From positions 1 to 9,836 of the forward strand of contig JAERRP010000855.1 in the NCBI GenBank assembly GCA_016735415.1: DNA of 9,836 nucleotides, in the 5' to 3' direction. Every line of letters starts with the position of its first letter. Positions within the stretch are counted from its first letter, which is position 1. The DNA comes from Desulfobacterales bacterium. Its GTDB lineage: Bacteria; Desulfobacterota; Desulfobacteria; Desulfobacterales; UBA5852. Both the position numbers and the translations under genes were made by a program. Below are positions 1-6,766 of the stretch, piece after piece. The notes beneath the pieces are model-generated. The model saw only the letters and a program-made list of their open reading frames with translations, searched no databases and was not told where the DNA came from.

Positions 1-130
1 TCACCGGCATACCTGACAGGGTTTTAAATTCCTTACCGTCCTTTTGTTCAGCCTGATGAACCTTGGCCTTCCATCGGCTCTTTTTCTGTTTTATTTCTTT
101 AACAGCCTCTTTGTTAAACAGGTCGGACAT
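1..130 (-). CDS. Probable acyl-CoA mutase large subunit (L3), N-terminal 43 residues only
   Basis: The reading frame starts at an ATG at 130 and runs open off the left edge. The visible peptide begins [20 protein letters not shown] and ends in KTLSGMPV. This is the layout of the N-terminal tail of B12-dependent acyl-CoA mutase large subunits: a charged helix that wraps the small subunit, then a 'T-SG-PV' strand leading into the TIM barrel. A good Shine-Dalgarno (GGAGAGGAAA) lies just upstream. The start overlaps the end of the small-subunit gene S2 by 17 bp, so translation is probably coupled. The barrel and all active-site residues are outside the window, so substrate type cannot be judged. 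It would be the third large subunit of this operon. Family assignment rests only on the short N-terminus and the neighbours. Confidence 0.6.
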   Translation of the reverse strand, partial: MSDLFNKEAVKEIKQKKSRWKAKVHQAEQKDGKEFKTLSGMPV

Positions 131-536
131 CGGATTTCCTCTCCAAAACTCGATTTAGATAATCAACAATTTCATATGTGCCTGATCCGGGAGTAAATAT
201 TTTAGCAACCCCTATTGATTTCAATCCATCCCAGTCTTTTCTCGGAATCGTACCACCTCCGAAAATAAGCATTTTCCGGATACCCTTTTCGCGTAAAAGA
301 GCTGTCAGTTTGGCAAAAATTGTATTATGCGCCCCTGAAAGAATACTAAGGCCGACGGCATCCACATCTTCATCGATTGCCGTATTGGCGATCTGAAGCG
401 GTGTCTGATGGAGTCCTGAGTAAATGACCTCCATACCGGCATCGCGCAGTGCTCTTGCTACCACCTTTGCTCCCCGGTCATGTCCGTCCAGTCCCGGCTT
501 TGCAATCAATATCCTTTTTTTTCTCATTTTCTCCAT
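114..536 (-). CDS. Cobalamin-binding small subunit of an acyl-CoA mutase (S2), intact
   Basis: A 140-residue stand-alone B12-binding domain of the methylmalonyl-CoA mutase C-terminal type. It holds adenosylcobalamin for a separate mutase large subunit. The base-off/His-on motif DxHxxG is seen as DGHDRG at residues 17-22, with His19 as the lower cobalt ligand. The Rossmann half that holds the nucleotide tail follows, with the SGAH segment near residue 66 and the glycine motif FGGGTIP near residue 92. Length fits single-domain small subunits. The start could be the ATG at 536 or the in-frame ATG at 527; the latter has GGAG very close upstream, and neither has an ideal ribosome site. The gene lies 25 bp after L2 and overlaps the start of L3 by 17 bp. 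It is the only complete B12-binding subunit in the window, because its paralogue S1 carries a stop, so it may serve more than one large subunit (inference). Confidence 0.93.
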   Translation of the reverse strand: MEKMRKKRILIAKPGLDGHDRGAKVVARALRDAGMEVIYSGLHQTPLQIANTAIDEDVDAVGLSILSGAHNTIFAKLTALLREKGIRKMLIFGGGTIPRKDWDGLKSIGVAKIFTPGSGTYEIVDYLNRVLERKSDVRPV

Positions 537-561
537 CTGATTACATTCTCATTATTCAGTG

Positions 562-2208
562 TTAAAATATGGACGACTCCCTGTATTCACCAAAGATTTC
601 CCGCATGACGTTAACAATTTCACCCAAAGTGACATTAGCTTTTACAGCCTTAATAAGGACCGGCATAACGCTGTCTTCTCCCTGAATGACCCTCATGATT
701 TCTTCCAGCCGTTTATCTACGAGAGCTTGATCTCTATTTTTACGAAGTGCTTTTAAACCTTCCGTCTTTTCTGCTTCAAAACTTAGATCGGATTCCCTCA
801 ACTCAATATCCGGATCTTCGTCCTCTACAAACGTATTAACACCCACGATGTTTCTCTTCTTTTCTTCGATCTCTTTTTGAATTTGGAAAGCTGAGTCACC
901 AATGGTTTTATGATAATATCCCTTTTCTATTGCTGAAATAACGCCACCCAGTTTTTCTATCTCTTTGAAATAGTTACGACCCTCGGTTTCCATCCGGTCC
1001 GTCAGTGACTCAACATAATAAGACCCCCCCAGCGGGTCTACTGTATTTACAACCCCGCTCTCATTGGCGATAATCTGCTGGGTCCTTAAGGCTAATTTTT
1101 CTGATCTGGAAGTGGGTATGGCAAAAGCTTCATCAAAGGCGTTGGTATGCAGGGACTGGGTGCCGGCCAGAACCGCTGAAAGCGCCTGAATCGTCACCCT
1201 TATAATATTATTTTCAGGCTGCTGGGCCGTAAGCGAAGATCCGGATGTTTGCGTATGAACCCTGAATTTCCACGAACGCGGATCCTTGGCCTGATACTTT
1301 TCACGAAGTGTTTTGGCCCAAATCCTCCGGGCCGCTCGATATTTTGCAATATTTTCAAAAAAATCATTATGGACCTTAAAGAAAAAAGAGAGCCTGGGCG
1401 CAAAACTGTCCACGGAAAGTCCGGCCTTAATCCCTTCCTCTACATAAGTAAACCCATTGGCCAGAGTGAAAGCCAGTTCCTGAACCGGCGTTGCACCTGC
1501 CGAGGCAAGGTGATAACCGCTGATGCTGATGGGATTGAAACGGGGGAGATAGTCATTGCAGAAACAAAGGGTATCAATGGTCAGGCGCATGGAAGGCCTT
1601 GGGGGGAAATAGTATGTTTTTTGGGCCTGATATTCCTTTAGTATATCATTTTGCATGGTGCCCGTCAGTTTATCAAGCGGCACACCGCGCTCTGTCGCTA
1701 CCGCGACGAACATGGCCAGAATGATGGCAGACTGAGAATTGGAAACAAAATTAATACTTATGTTATCAAGAGGTATGCCTTCAAGGAGATTGCGCATATC
1801 CTGTAAAGAATCTATAGCTACGCCTCCACAGCTTCCCACTTCGCCTTCGGATAGCGGATCATCGGAATCCCTTCCCATTAGAGTGGGCATATCAAAACAG
1901 ATGCTGATACCTGTGGCTCCCATTTGAATTAATTGTCCGATTCTCTTATTTGCTTTGGACGGGGAATCCAGAGAACCCAGCTGCCGTATGGTCCATGACC
2001 TTTCTCGATACATGTTTTTGTGAACTCCGCGTGTGAACGGATATTCACCTGGAAAACCAAGATCAGTTTTGCTGTTCAGATGGGAAATATCTTCAGGGTA
2101 ATAACAAGGTTTTATCTGAAAACCGGAAAGATTACGGTAAGTCTTTCCGCTCTTATCAGTCCTCTCTTTATTATTATCCAATATTTTTTTATACGAGAAT
2201 TGATTCAT
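562..2208 (-). CDS. B12-dependent acyl-CoA mutase large subunit (L2), ICM/HCM-like active site
   Basis: A 548-residue TIM-barrel catalytic subunit of the methylmalonyl-CoA mutase superfamily, lacking the B12 domain, which is supplied in trans. Family landmarks are YPFTRGVHKNMY (56-67), SWTIRQ (71-76), FDMPT (105-109), MQNDILKEY (185-193), SISGYH (228-233), APRLSFF and QTSGSSLTAQQP. His233 matches catalytic His244 of methylmalonyl-CoA mutase (MCM), and the MCM Asn236 equivalent is kept. The two residues that grip the methylmalonyl carboxylate in MCM (Tyr89, Arg207) are Leu77 and Gln196. Isobutyryl-CoA mutase (ICM) has Phe/Gln there and 2-hydroxyisobutyryl-CoA mutase (HCM) Ile/Gln. HCM's hydroxyl-binding Asp117 is Cys104. 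A non-carboxylated, non-hydroxylated acyl-CoA substrate is therefore likely (inference); the exact one is unknown. The start overlaps the MeaB stop as ATGA, so translation is probably coupled. Confidence 0.93.
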   Translation of the reverse strand: MNQFSYKKILDNNKERTDKSGKTYRNLSGFQIKPCYYPEDISHLNSKTDLGFPGEYPFTRGVHKNMYRERSWTIRQLGSLDSPSKANKRIGQLIQMGATGISICFDMPTLMGRDSDDPLSEGEVGSCGGVAIDSLQDMRNLLEGIPLDNISINFVSNSQSAIILAMFVAVATERGVPLDKLTGTMQNDILKEYQAQKTYYFPPRPSMRLTIDTLCFCNDYLPRFNPISISGYHLASAGATPVQELAFTLANGFTYVEEGIKAGLSVDSFAPRLSFFFKVHNDFFENIAKYRAARRIWAKTLREKYQAKDPRSWKFRVHTQTSGSSLTAQQPENNIIRVTIQALSAVLAGTQSLHTNAFDEAFAIPTSRSEKLALRTQQIIANESGVVNTVDPLGGSYYVESLTDRMETEGRNYFKEIEKLGGVISAIEKGYYHKTIGDSAFQIQKEIEEKKRNIVGVNTFVEDEDPDIELRESDLSFEAEKTEGLKALRKNRDQALVDKRLEEIMRVIQGEDSVMPVLIKAVKANVTLGEIVNVMREIFGEYRESSIF

Positions 2209-3200
2209 TTCTTTTTACTTTTTGTTTTCAAATATGTATTCAAGACTTCTTCTACAACGGAATAAGGATCATTTATCCCTTCAATAATGCTATTGATATA
2301 TTTTCTTTTTTTTCCGGTTCCTCTTAACCCTTTAAAAATCACTTTTTGTAATTCATCCTTGAATACCAGCCCCAGTTCCTGTTCCACCCTTTCATACTTG
2401 ACCCGATCAATAGCTTTGCTTTCTTTCAAATAGTCCTGGTGTTCGGTTATGGCTGTAATCAGTTCATCGATTCCTTTTATATCACCCGGCTTGCTGGCCA
2501 CGGAGACCGTTGAAACCAATTTAGGCAGCCATTTTCCTTCTTCCATGTGAGCGACCGACAAGGCATTTTGCAAATGTCGCCGGCAGTTTTCGGCACCATC
2601 CAAATCCGCCTTGTTGAGTACGTTAATATCCGCGATTTCCATAATTCCGGCCTTCATGGCCTGAATGTCGTCTCCCATGTTCGGTGTGTGCACCAGCAGA
2701 CAGGTATGGGCGATATGAATCACGTCGATCTCATCCTGTCCCGCTCCCAGAGTTTCGATTATGACGACATCCATTCCCATGGACTCTATGATGCGAATCA
2801 CGTCATATGTGGCCTTTGATAATCCTCCCAGATAGCCACGGGAAGCCATGCTGCGGATATAGACACCATCATCCAGAAAATGTTTCTGAAGCCGGATACG
2901 ATCTCCTAAAAATGCACCTCCGGAAAAAGGGCTGCTCGGATCTACTACAACAACTCCCACGGTTTTTCCCAGAGCCCGAAACTTGGAAATCAAGTGGTCT
3001 GTCAGCGTACTCTTTCCGGCTCCTCCGGAACCGGTTATCCCCAATATCATCGCATTACCCGTATGGGGATAAACCCGCCGCATCACGTCATGATGTTCCT
3101 CTGTCTCATTTTCCACCCAGGTGATTAACCGTGCCGCCGACCCTATATCACCATCCAGCATCCGCTGTACCATTATCTCAATATCTTTTATTTTCTTCAT
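2205..3200 (-). CDS. meaB: MeaB/ArgK-type G-protein chaperone of acyl-CoA mutase
   Basis: A 331-residue SIMIBI-class P-loop GTPase of the MeaB/ArgK/MMAA family, about the usual length. These proteins gate adenosylcobalamin loading and protect or reactivate B12-dependent mutases. The sequence shows the P-loop GITGSGGAGKST (54-65), the family motif DPSSPFSGGAFLGDRIR (87-103), a G3-like ETLGAGQDE (149-157), GDDIQAMKAGIMEIAD (176-191) and the guanine-specificity motif NKAD (196-199). The P-loop has 'SGG' where many family members have 'PPG', a mild variant. The start is 1 bp after the downstream stop of the S1 frame (3202-3204), and the 3' end shares ATGA with L2. MeaB therefore sits between two large/small subunit sets and probably serves both. 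There is no strong Shine-Dalgarno, consistent with translational coupling. That coupling would be weakened if ribosomes stop at the premature TAA in S1, about 200 bp upstream. Confidence 0.95.
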   Translation of the reverse strand: MKKIKDIEIMVQRMLDGDIGSAARLITWVENETEEHHDVMRRVYPHTGNAMILGITGSGGAGKSTLTDHLISKFRALGKTVGVVVVDPSSPFSGGAFLGDRIRLQKHFLDDGVYIRSMASRGYLGGLSKATYDVIRIIESMGMDVVIIETLGAGQDEIDVIHIAHTCLLVHTPNMGDDIQAMKAGIMEIADINVLNKADLDGAENCRRHLQNALSVAHMEEGKWLPKLVSTVSVASKPGDIKGIDELITAITEHQDYLKESKAIDRVKYERVEQELGLVFKDELQKVIFKGLRGTGKKRKYINSIIEGINDPYSVVEEVLNTYLKTKSKKK

Positions 3201-3201
3201 A

Positions 3202-3609
3202 TTAATTTCTTACGTTTTCCTTTATATATCGTACGAACGTATTAGCAAGAGAACCCGCCCTGAACACTTTGTTAATTCCCATTTCTTCCATATCGGGAAT
3301 ATCTTCCACTGGAAAGGTTCCACCGGCAATCAGCAAAACATCATCAAGATTATTTTCCTTCATTTCTTCTACGATCTTTGGAGTAAAAATCAGGTGTTAT
3401 CCTGAAAGATAACTCAGTCCTATCACATCGACATCCTCATCAATGGCGGCTTTTATAATGCTTTCCGGGGTTTGGAACATCCCCAGGTAGATCACTTCCA
3501 TCCCTGCCTCCTTAAGGAGAGAGACCACCACTTTTGCACCCCTGTCATGACCGTCAAGTCCCACCTTACTTACAACAACTTTAATCTTTTTCGTTTTTCC
3601 TTCAGCCAT
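3202..3609 (-). pseudogene. Cobalamin-binding small subunit (S1) interrupted by an in-frame TAA
   Basis: The frame starts at an ATG at 3609 with GAGAGG eight bases upstream, 22 bp after L1. It encodes a B12-binding domain with DGHDRG (residues 19-24; His21 the cobalt ligand) and reads up to GLSYLSG. Codon 71 is TAA (3397-3399). Past it the same frame stays open for 64 more codons, to TAA at 3202-3204, and keeps the rest of the fold: HLIFTPK, LLIAGGTFP, then MGINKVF. Ignoring the stop, the product is about 135 residues and aligns without gaps to S2 from the SG-x-H segment to the GGT-x-P motif; S2 has Ala at the stop position. The 70-residue truncated product would lack the nucleotide-tail half and should not hold B12. 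A recent nonsense mutation or a base-call error are the simplest readings. It is the expected partner of L1. Confidence 0.85.
3397..3399 (-). other. In-frame premature stop (TAA) in S1
   Basis: The codon following the LSG peptide of the S1 B12-binding domain is TAA; the next codons read His-Leu-Ile-Phe in the same frame. It is one substitution away from GAA and several other sense codons. The known bacterial recoding routes for inserted amino acids use TGA (selenocysteine) or TAG (pyrrolysine), so programmed readthrough is not the default explanation. Confidence 0.85.
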
Positions 3610-3631
3610 CTCGTATACCTCTCAAGCCATA

Positions 3632-5314
3632 TTAGTTAAAAGGCGATTCGATAACGCCCATAGGGTCATAGGGATATCCGAACACTTCACGCACAGTGCC
3701 TATCAGTTCCGCAGTCGTACCGAATGCCCTCGTAGCCTCAATCATTGCCGGTATGGAATTTTTATCCGCACTGACATCATCCGTTAGACGACTTATAGCA
3801 TCCCGAAGCTTTTCCATATTTCGTGTACGTTTCAACTCTTTAACTTCATTGATCTGCTGTTTTGCCGATTCCGAGGAAACTCTCTGCACTCCCAAGGGAG
3901 TGCTTTTTTCCTGTTCTTCCGTGAAGACATTCACACCGACCACCAACTTATCGCTATCGTCCAGTTCCTTCTGCCGTTTAACCGCTTCGCTTTCCATCTT
4001 GCGATCGAGCCATTCCGTGCGTATTGCCTCCGCCATCCCCCCCAGATCTTCCACCTGTTTCATGATCTTTAGCGCTTCTTCTTCCATTTTATCGGTAAGA
4101 CTCTCCACATAATATGAACCGCCCAGAGGATCCGCCACATTGGTAACTCCTGTTTCATATGCCAGGATCTGTTGTGTCCTCAGCGCCTGGAGGTGGGCTT
4201 TTTCCGTGGGAAGGCACATAGGTTCGTCATAGGAACAGCAATGCAGGGACTGAACACCACCCAAAACCGCTGTAAGCGCTTCGTAAGCGACCCGAACGAT
4301 ATTATTAAGCGGTTGTTGCGGAATCAGTGAACATCCCGCTGTATGAACGGCAAAACGGAAATGCATTGACCTGGGATCCTTCGCCCCGTACTTTTCTCTC
4401 AACAACCGTGCCCACATCCTCCGGGCAGCGCGAATTTTTGCAACTTCTTCGAAGATATCCATATGGCAGGAAACATAGAAAGTGAATCTGGGGGCAAACT
4501 CATCAATATCCATGCCCCTTCGAATAAGTTCATCTATGTAACACATTGCAATTCCGAAACCGAAGGCTATTTCCTGCGGTGCGGTTATACCCTGCTCCCT
4601 TAAATCATACATATTGACTGTGGTGTAATACCATTTGGGCATATTTTTTGTGCAAAACTCCATGACATCGGCGCCCAGTTTGACGGACAGGTCCAGAGGA
4701 CAGGCAGGTCTGAAACCGCAATACCGGAAATGAATCGGATCATTCTGAATAGAACCACGCAAGATCGCCGGGTTATAACCGTTATCCTCTGCCACTGCCA
4801 CATACTGCGCCATAGTTACCGGGGCTGCCACTGATGCGGTAATTAAAGACCAGCTAACCTTGTCTAAAGGGATGCCTTTCGTCAGCGTCTCCATATCCTT
4901 AATGGAAGTAATATTAACACCCGTCAGGCCAACTTCATTGACGGCCTTGGGATGATCTGCATCGAGTCCCATCTCGTAAGTTACATCCGCAATAGTGTTC
5001 AGTCCCGAACCTCCATGTTCAAACAAATACTTAAGACGTGCATGCGTATCAGCGGGCGAGCCGATTCCTACAACCTCTCTCTTTGTCCATAATCGTCCCC
5101 TGAACATATTGGCATGGATACCCCTGGTAAAAGGGTACTTTCCAGCATCTGAAACGTCCTTTTCATAGTGCTCCTCAGGCCTGTCCTTTGGGGTGTAAAT
5201 CTCCTTCACATCATACCCGGACCAGCTTTTAAAACTGGACGGCTTCTCATAATAAGATTTGAGATACTCATCCCAGCTTGTTTCGCATGGTTCTTCCTTT
5301 TTAGTTACATCCAT
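3632..5314 (-). CDS. Divergent B12-dependent acyl-CoA mutase large subunit (L1), catalytic His replaced
   Basis: A 560-residue TIM-barrel subunit of the methylmalonyl-CoA mutase superfamily and first gene of the mutase operon. The fold is supported by KYPFTRGIHANMF (59-71), WTKRE (76-80), SIQND (188-192), EFAPRFTFY, KIRAARRMWARLLREKYGAKDPRS, RTQQILAYETG and VADPLGGSYYVESLTD. The active site differs strongly from characterised relatives: MCM Tyr89, Arg207, Asn236 and His244 correspond to Val81, Gly200, Tyr229 and Asp237 (frame NMYDLREQG against SGYHMQEAG). An Arg202 (GFRPACP) lies near the lost Arg207. FDxPT becomes ADVTY. The alignment across 188-250 is gap-free, so these are true substitutions. 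Start choice: a TTG at 5344 extends the frame, but the ATG at 5314 has a strong AGGGGAG seven bases upstream and is preferred. The substrate is unknown. It should need a B12 subunit in trans; its adjacent one (S1) is interrupted. Confidence 0.9.
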   Translation of the reverse strand: MDVTKKEEPCETSWDEYLKSYYEKPSSFKSWSGYDVKEIYTPKDRPEEHYEKDVSDAGKYPFTRGIHANMFRGRLWTKREVVGIGSPADTHARLKYLFEHGGSGLNTIADVTYEMGLDADHPKAVNEVGLTGVNITSIKDMETLTKGIPLDKVSWSLITASVAAPVTMAQYVAVAEDNGYNPAILRGSIQNDPIHFRYCGFRPACPLDLSVKLGADVMEFCTKNMPKWYYTTVNMYDLREQGITAPQEIAFGFGIAMCYIDELIRRGMDIDEFAPRFTFYVSCHMDIFEEVAKIRAARRMWARLLREKYGAKDPRSMHFRFAVHTAGCSLIPQQPLNNIVRVAYEALTAVLGGVQSLHCCSYDEPMCLPTEKAHLQALRTQQILAYETGVTNVADPLGGSYYVESLTDKMEEEALKIMKQVEDLGGMAEAIRTEWLDRKMESEAVKRQKELDDSDKLVVGVNVFTEEQEKSTPLGVQRVSSESAKQQINEVKELKRTRNMEKLRDAISRLTDDVSADKNSIPAMIEATRAFGTTAELIGTVREVFGYPYDPMGVIESPFN

Positions 5315-5321
5315 ATGTATT

Positions 5322-5328
5322 CTCCCCT
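5322..5328 (-). promoter_or_regulatory. Shine-Dalgarno deciding the L1 start
   Basis: AGGGGAG read on the minus strand, seven bases before the ATG at 5314. It lies inside the longer TTG-initiated frame, which has no comparable site, so it favours the ATG and removes ten residues from the longest reading. Confidence 0.75.
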
Positions 5329-5555
5329 GGTTAGTGCCTGCCAAAGCTGTGCAGAAAGTCCAAACATCGTTACAATTCAGCCGGCAGGATTATTAGCAAG
5401 CATGTTAGTTGCCAAGTCGGCGTCTATACAGCCTATGCTTCCGATCATGGGTGCGAATGACTTTCCTTGCTTTTCCCATGGCTTTTTGCGCAAGTCCTAT
5501 TTCTTCGTTCCAATCAACTTGTTCTTTTCGGATAACCTGCTTTTTTTTATTACCT

Positions 5556-5572
5556 ATCAAACCCTATGCCAA
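5556..5572 (-). promoter_or_regulatory. Weak sigma-54-like promoter candidate upstream of L1
   Basis: The minus strand reads TTGGCATAGGGTTTGAT. It keeps the -24 GG (TTGGCA) and the ten-base spacing, and has TTG before the -12 position, but GA replaces the usual GC. It lies about 240 bp upstream of the L1 ATG and is oriented correctly. The mismatch at the most conserved dinucleotide keeps this low. Confidence 0.25.
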
Positions 5573-5716
5573 AATATGGATCGAAGCATAATTATTCATA
5601 ACTAACTGTATATTTACGATATTTTTTTTTTGGTCGCAGTGTAACTTTTTTGGCAACTGCTGAATAATATTTTAAAATTTTCCGATGGTTTTTCTAACAC
5701 GCTGTATTTGCATGAT

Positions 5717-5746
5717 ATAATGCTGTCTCAATTTTTTACATGTCAA
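5717..5746 (-). promoter_or_regulatory. Sigma-70-type promoter candidate for the mutase operon
   Basis: On the minus strand a perfect -35 TTGACA (5741-5746) is followed after 18 bases by CATTAT (5717-5722), four of six matches to TATAAT, in an AT-rich stretch. It points toward the mutase operon and would give a leader of roughly 390 bases before the L1 start. Confidence 0.4.
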
Positions 5747-5972
5747 CTTAAAATACAGTTGGCGTCCGAAAAAACCGATAAGGTGCTAAGATAATAAAAT
5801 ATGCTTGCCAAAAATGAGTTTCTGCCAACGGGAAAGAAACGAAAGAGATGCCAACAAAGCATTAAACTTGCATTTTCAGTATAAAAATACCCGATCCATC
5901 GCGAGCCCGTACCACGCAGGCATCTATTGCACCGAACCAAATTCAGCGTGTGTCTACAATCTTTCCGGGTGT

Positions 5973-5999
5973 TGGATCCGCCGTGGATGGCTCGATCCA
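5973..5999. other. Small hairpin downstream of the nifV remnant
   Basis: TGGATC (5973-5978) and GATCCA (5994-5999) form a six-base-pair stem, with an inner GCC/GGC pairing around a six-base loop. It lies some 50-80 bp past the end of the nifV-like frame. No T-run follows on the minus strand, so it is not a standard intrinsic terminator; it might still mark the 3' end of the mod-nifV transcript. Confidence 0.35.
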
Positions 6000-6050
6000 T
6001 GTTGCCCAAACAATACATAACGAAGCCGCCGGCAGGTTTGGAAACGGGGA

Positions 6051-6759
6051 TCAGGAAATGGCGTGTTGGTATAGTTGAATGAGTTCACTGTGGGACAGGA
6101 GGGCTTTTTTCCTCAAGGATTCGGCCCGGACAGCGGCGAGTAGCCGCGCCGTTTTTTCGGCATCCAGGGTCACGCCGGCGTTTTGCATGACATGTTTGAT
6201 CACGGTCGAACCACTATGACGACCCACCACCGGTTGTACGCCTTTCCGCCCCAGGATATCGGGAGAAAAGGGTTGGTAGGTGTTCTGATTCTTAAGAATT
6301 CCCGCCGCGTGTATACCCGATTCGTGACTGAAGGCCGCCGCTCCGGTAATGGGACGATCCACCGCAATGGGTCGATTGGAAATGCGGGAGACGAATCGGC
6401 AGATCTTCATCCGTCGGCGCGTATCGATAGCGCTCGAACGATTGCCAATGGTTCTCAGCGCCACAACCACCTGTTCCAACGGGGGCATTACCGGCCCGTT
6501 CGCCGATTCCGTTCACCGTGACACTGCTTGCGGGAATACCCGCTTCGATGGCGGCAACGGTATTTGCCGCGGCCATACCCAGATCATTGTGCCCGTGAAA
6601 TTCAAGGTGCGTTGATCCCGCCTGATGTGGCAATTGTTTGTTCATGGCCCGTAGGAGAATCGGGGAGACCGGGAAACGGATACGCACGGGGGTTTTTAAG
6701 GCATTGGATTTCATCTGTTTACCCTCCGCATTCTCTGTTCCAGGAATTTCCAGATCCAA
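6051..6759 (-). pseudogene. nifV: Truncated and frameshifted homocitrate synthase (NifV-like)
   Basis: Homocitrate synthase condenses acetyl-CoA with 2-oxoglutarate; the homocitrate is a ligand of the nitrogenase FeMo-cofactor. Two frames together give the C-terminal part of such an enzyme. The first (to about 6485) has [20 protein letters not shown] with the metal-binding HxH, then [15 protein letters not shown]. The second (from about 6485 to 6051) continues [40 protein letters not shown] and SHSELIQLYQH. They join at a CCCCC run (6481-6485), where removing one C restores NAPLEQ. Only about 55 codons precede the HxH motif, against well over 150 in normal enzymes, and the N-terminal DTTLRDG-type catalytic motif is missing. 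The IPGTE segment near the start might be an N-terminal scrap left by an internal deletion. It follows the GNAT gene by a few bases. The gene is very probably non-functional; nifV is preferred over leuA because of the mod neighbours. Confidence 0.82.
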
Positions 6760-6766
6760 GTAACGT

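Larger units (their letters stand above)
5315..6050. other. AT-rich intergenic region/leader between the mutase operon and the nifV remnant
   Basis: About 735 bp without a convincing gene. It is strongly AT-rich from about 5540 to 5760, including runs of T near 5541 and 5627. Opposing short frames at 5743-6018 (minus) and 5805-6020 (plus) have no recognisable motif or ribosome site. Just upstream of L1, minus-strand frames of 20-50 codons occur (around 5305-5493), none with good initiation signals. The region also holds promoter candidates at 5717-5746 and 5556-5572 and a hairpin at 5973-5999. It is where composition changes from the GC-richer mod/nif side to the lower-GC mutase side. Confidence 0.6.

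Noticed and set aside
562..2208. Calling L2 a methylmalonyl-CoA mutase or a 2-hydroxyisobutyryl-CoA mutase
   Set aside because: The carboxylate-binding Tyr/Arg pair is absent (Leu/Gln), and the hydroxyl-binding Asp of HCM is Cys; neither named activity is supported.
3397..3399. Recoding of the S1 stop as selenocysteine or pyrrolysine
   Set aside because: The codon is TAA, whereas selenocysteine uses TGA and pyrrolysine TAG. A mutation or sequencing error is simpler.
5168..5605. Plus-strand 145-codon frame across the L1 start and leader
   Set aside because: It overlaps the well-supported N-terminus of L1 on the other strand and has no motif; its hydrophobicity follows from AT-rich antisense sequence.
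5743..6020. Opposing frames on both strands in the intergenic region (91 and 71 codons)
   Set aside because: Neither has a ribosome site or recognisable motif, both are rich in Cys/Arg/Trp without pattern, and they exclude each other.
6051..6759. Two separate small genes instead of one broken nifV
   Set aside because: The two frames carry consecutive, non-overlapping parts of one homocitrate synthase domain and join exactly when one C is removed at 6481-6485.
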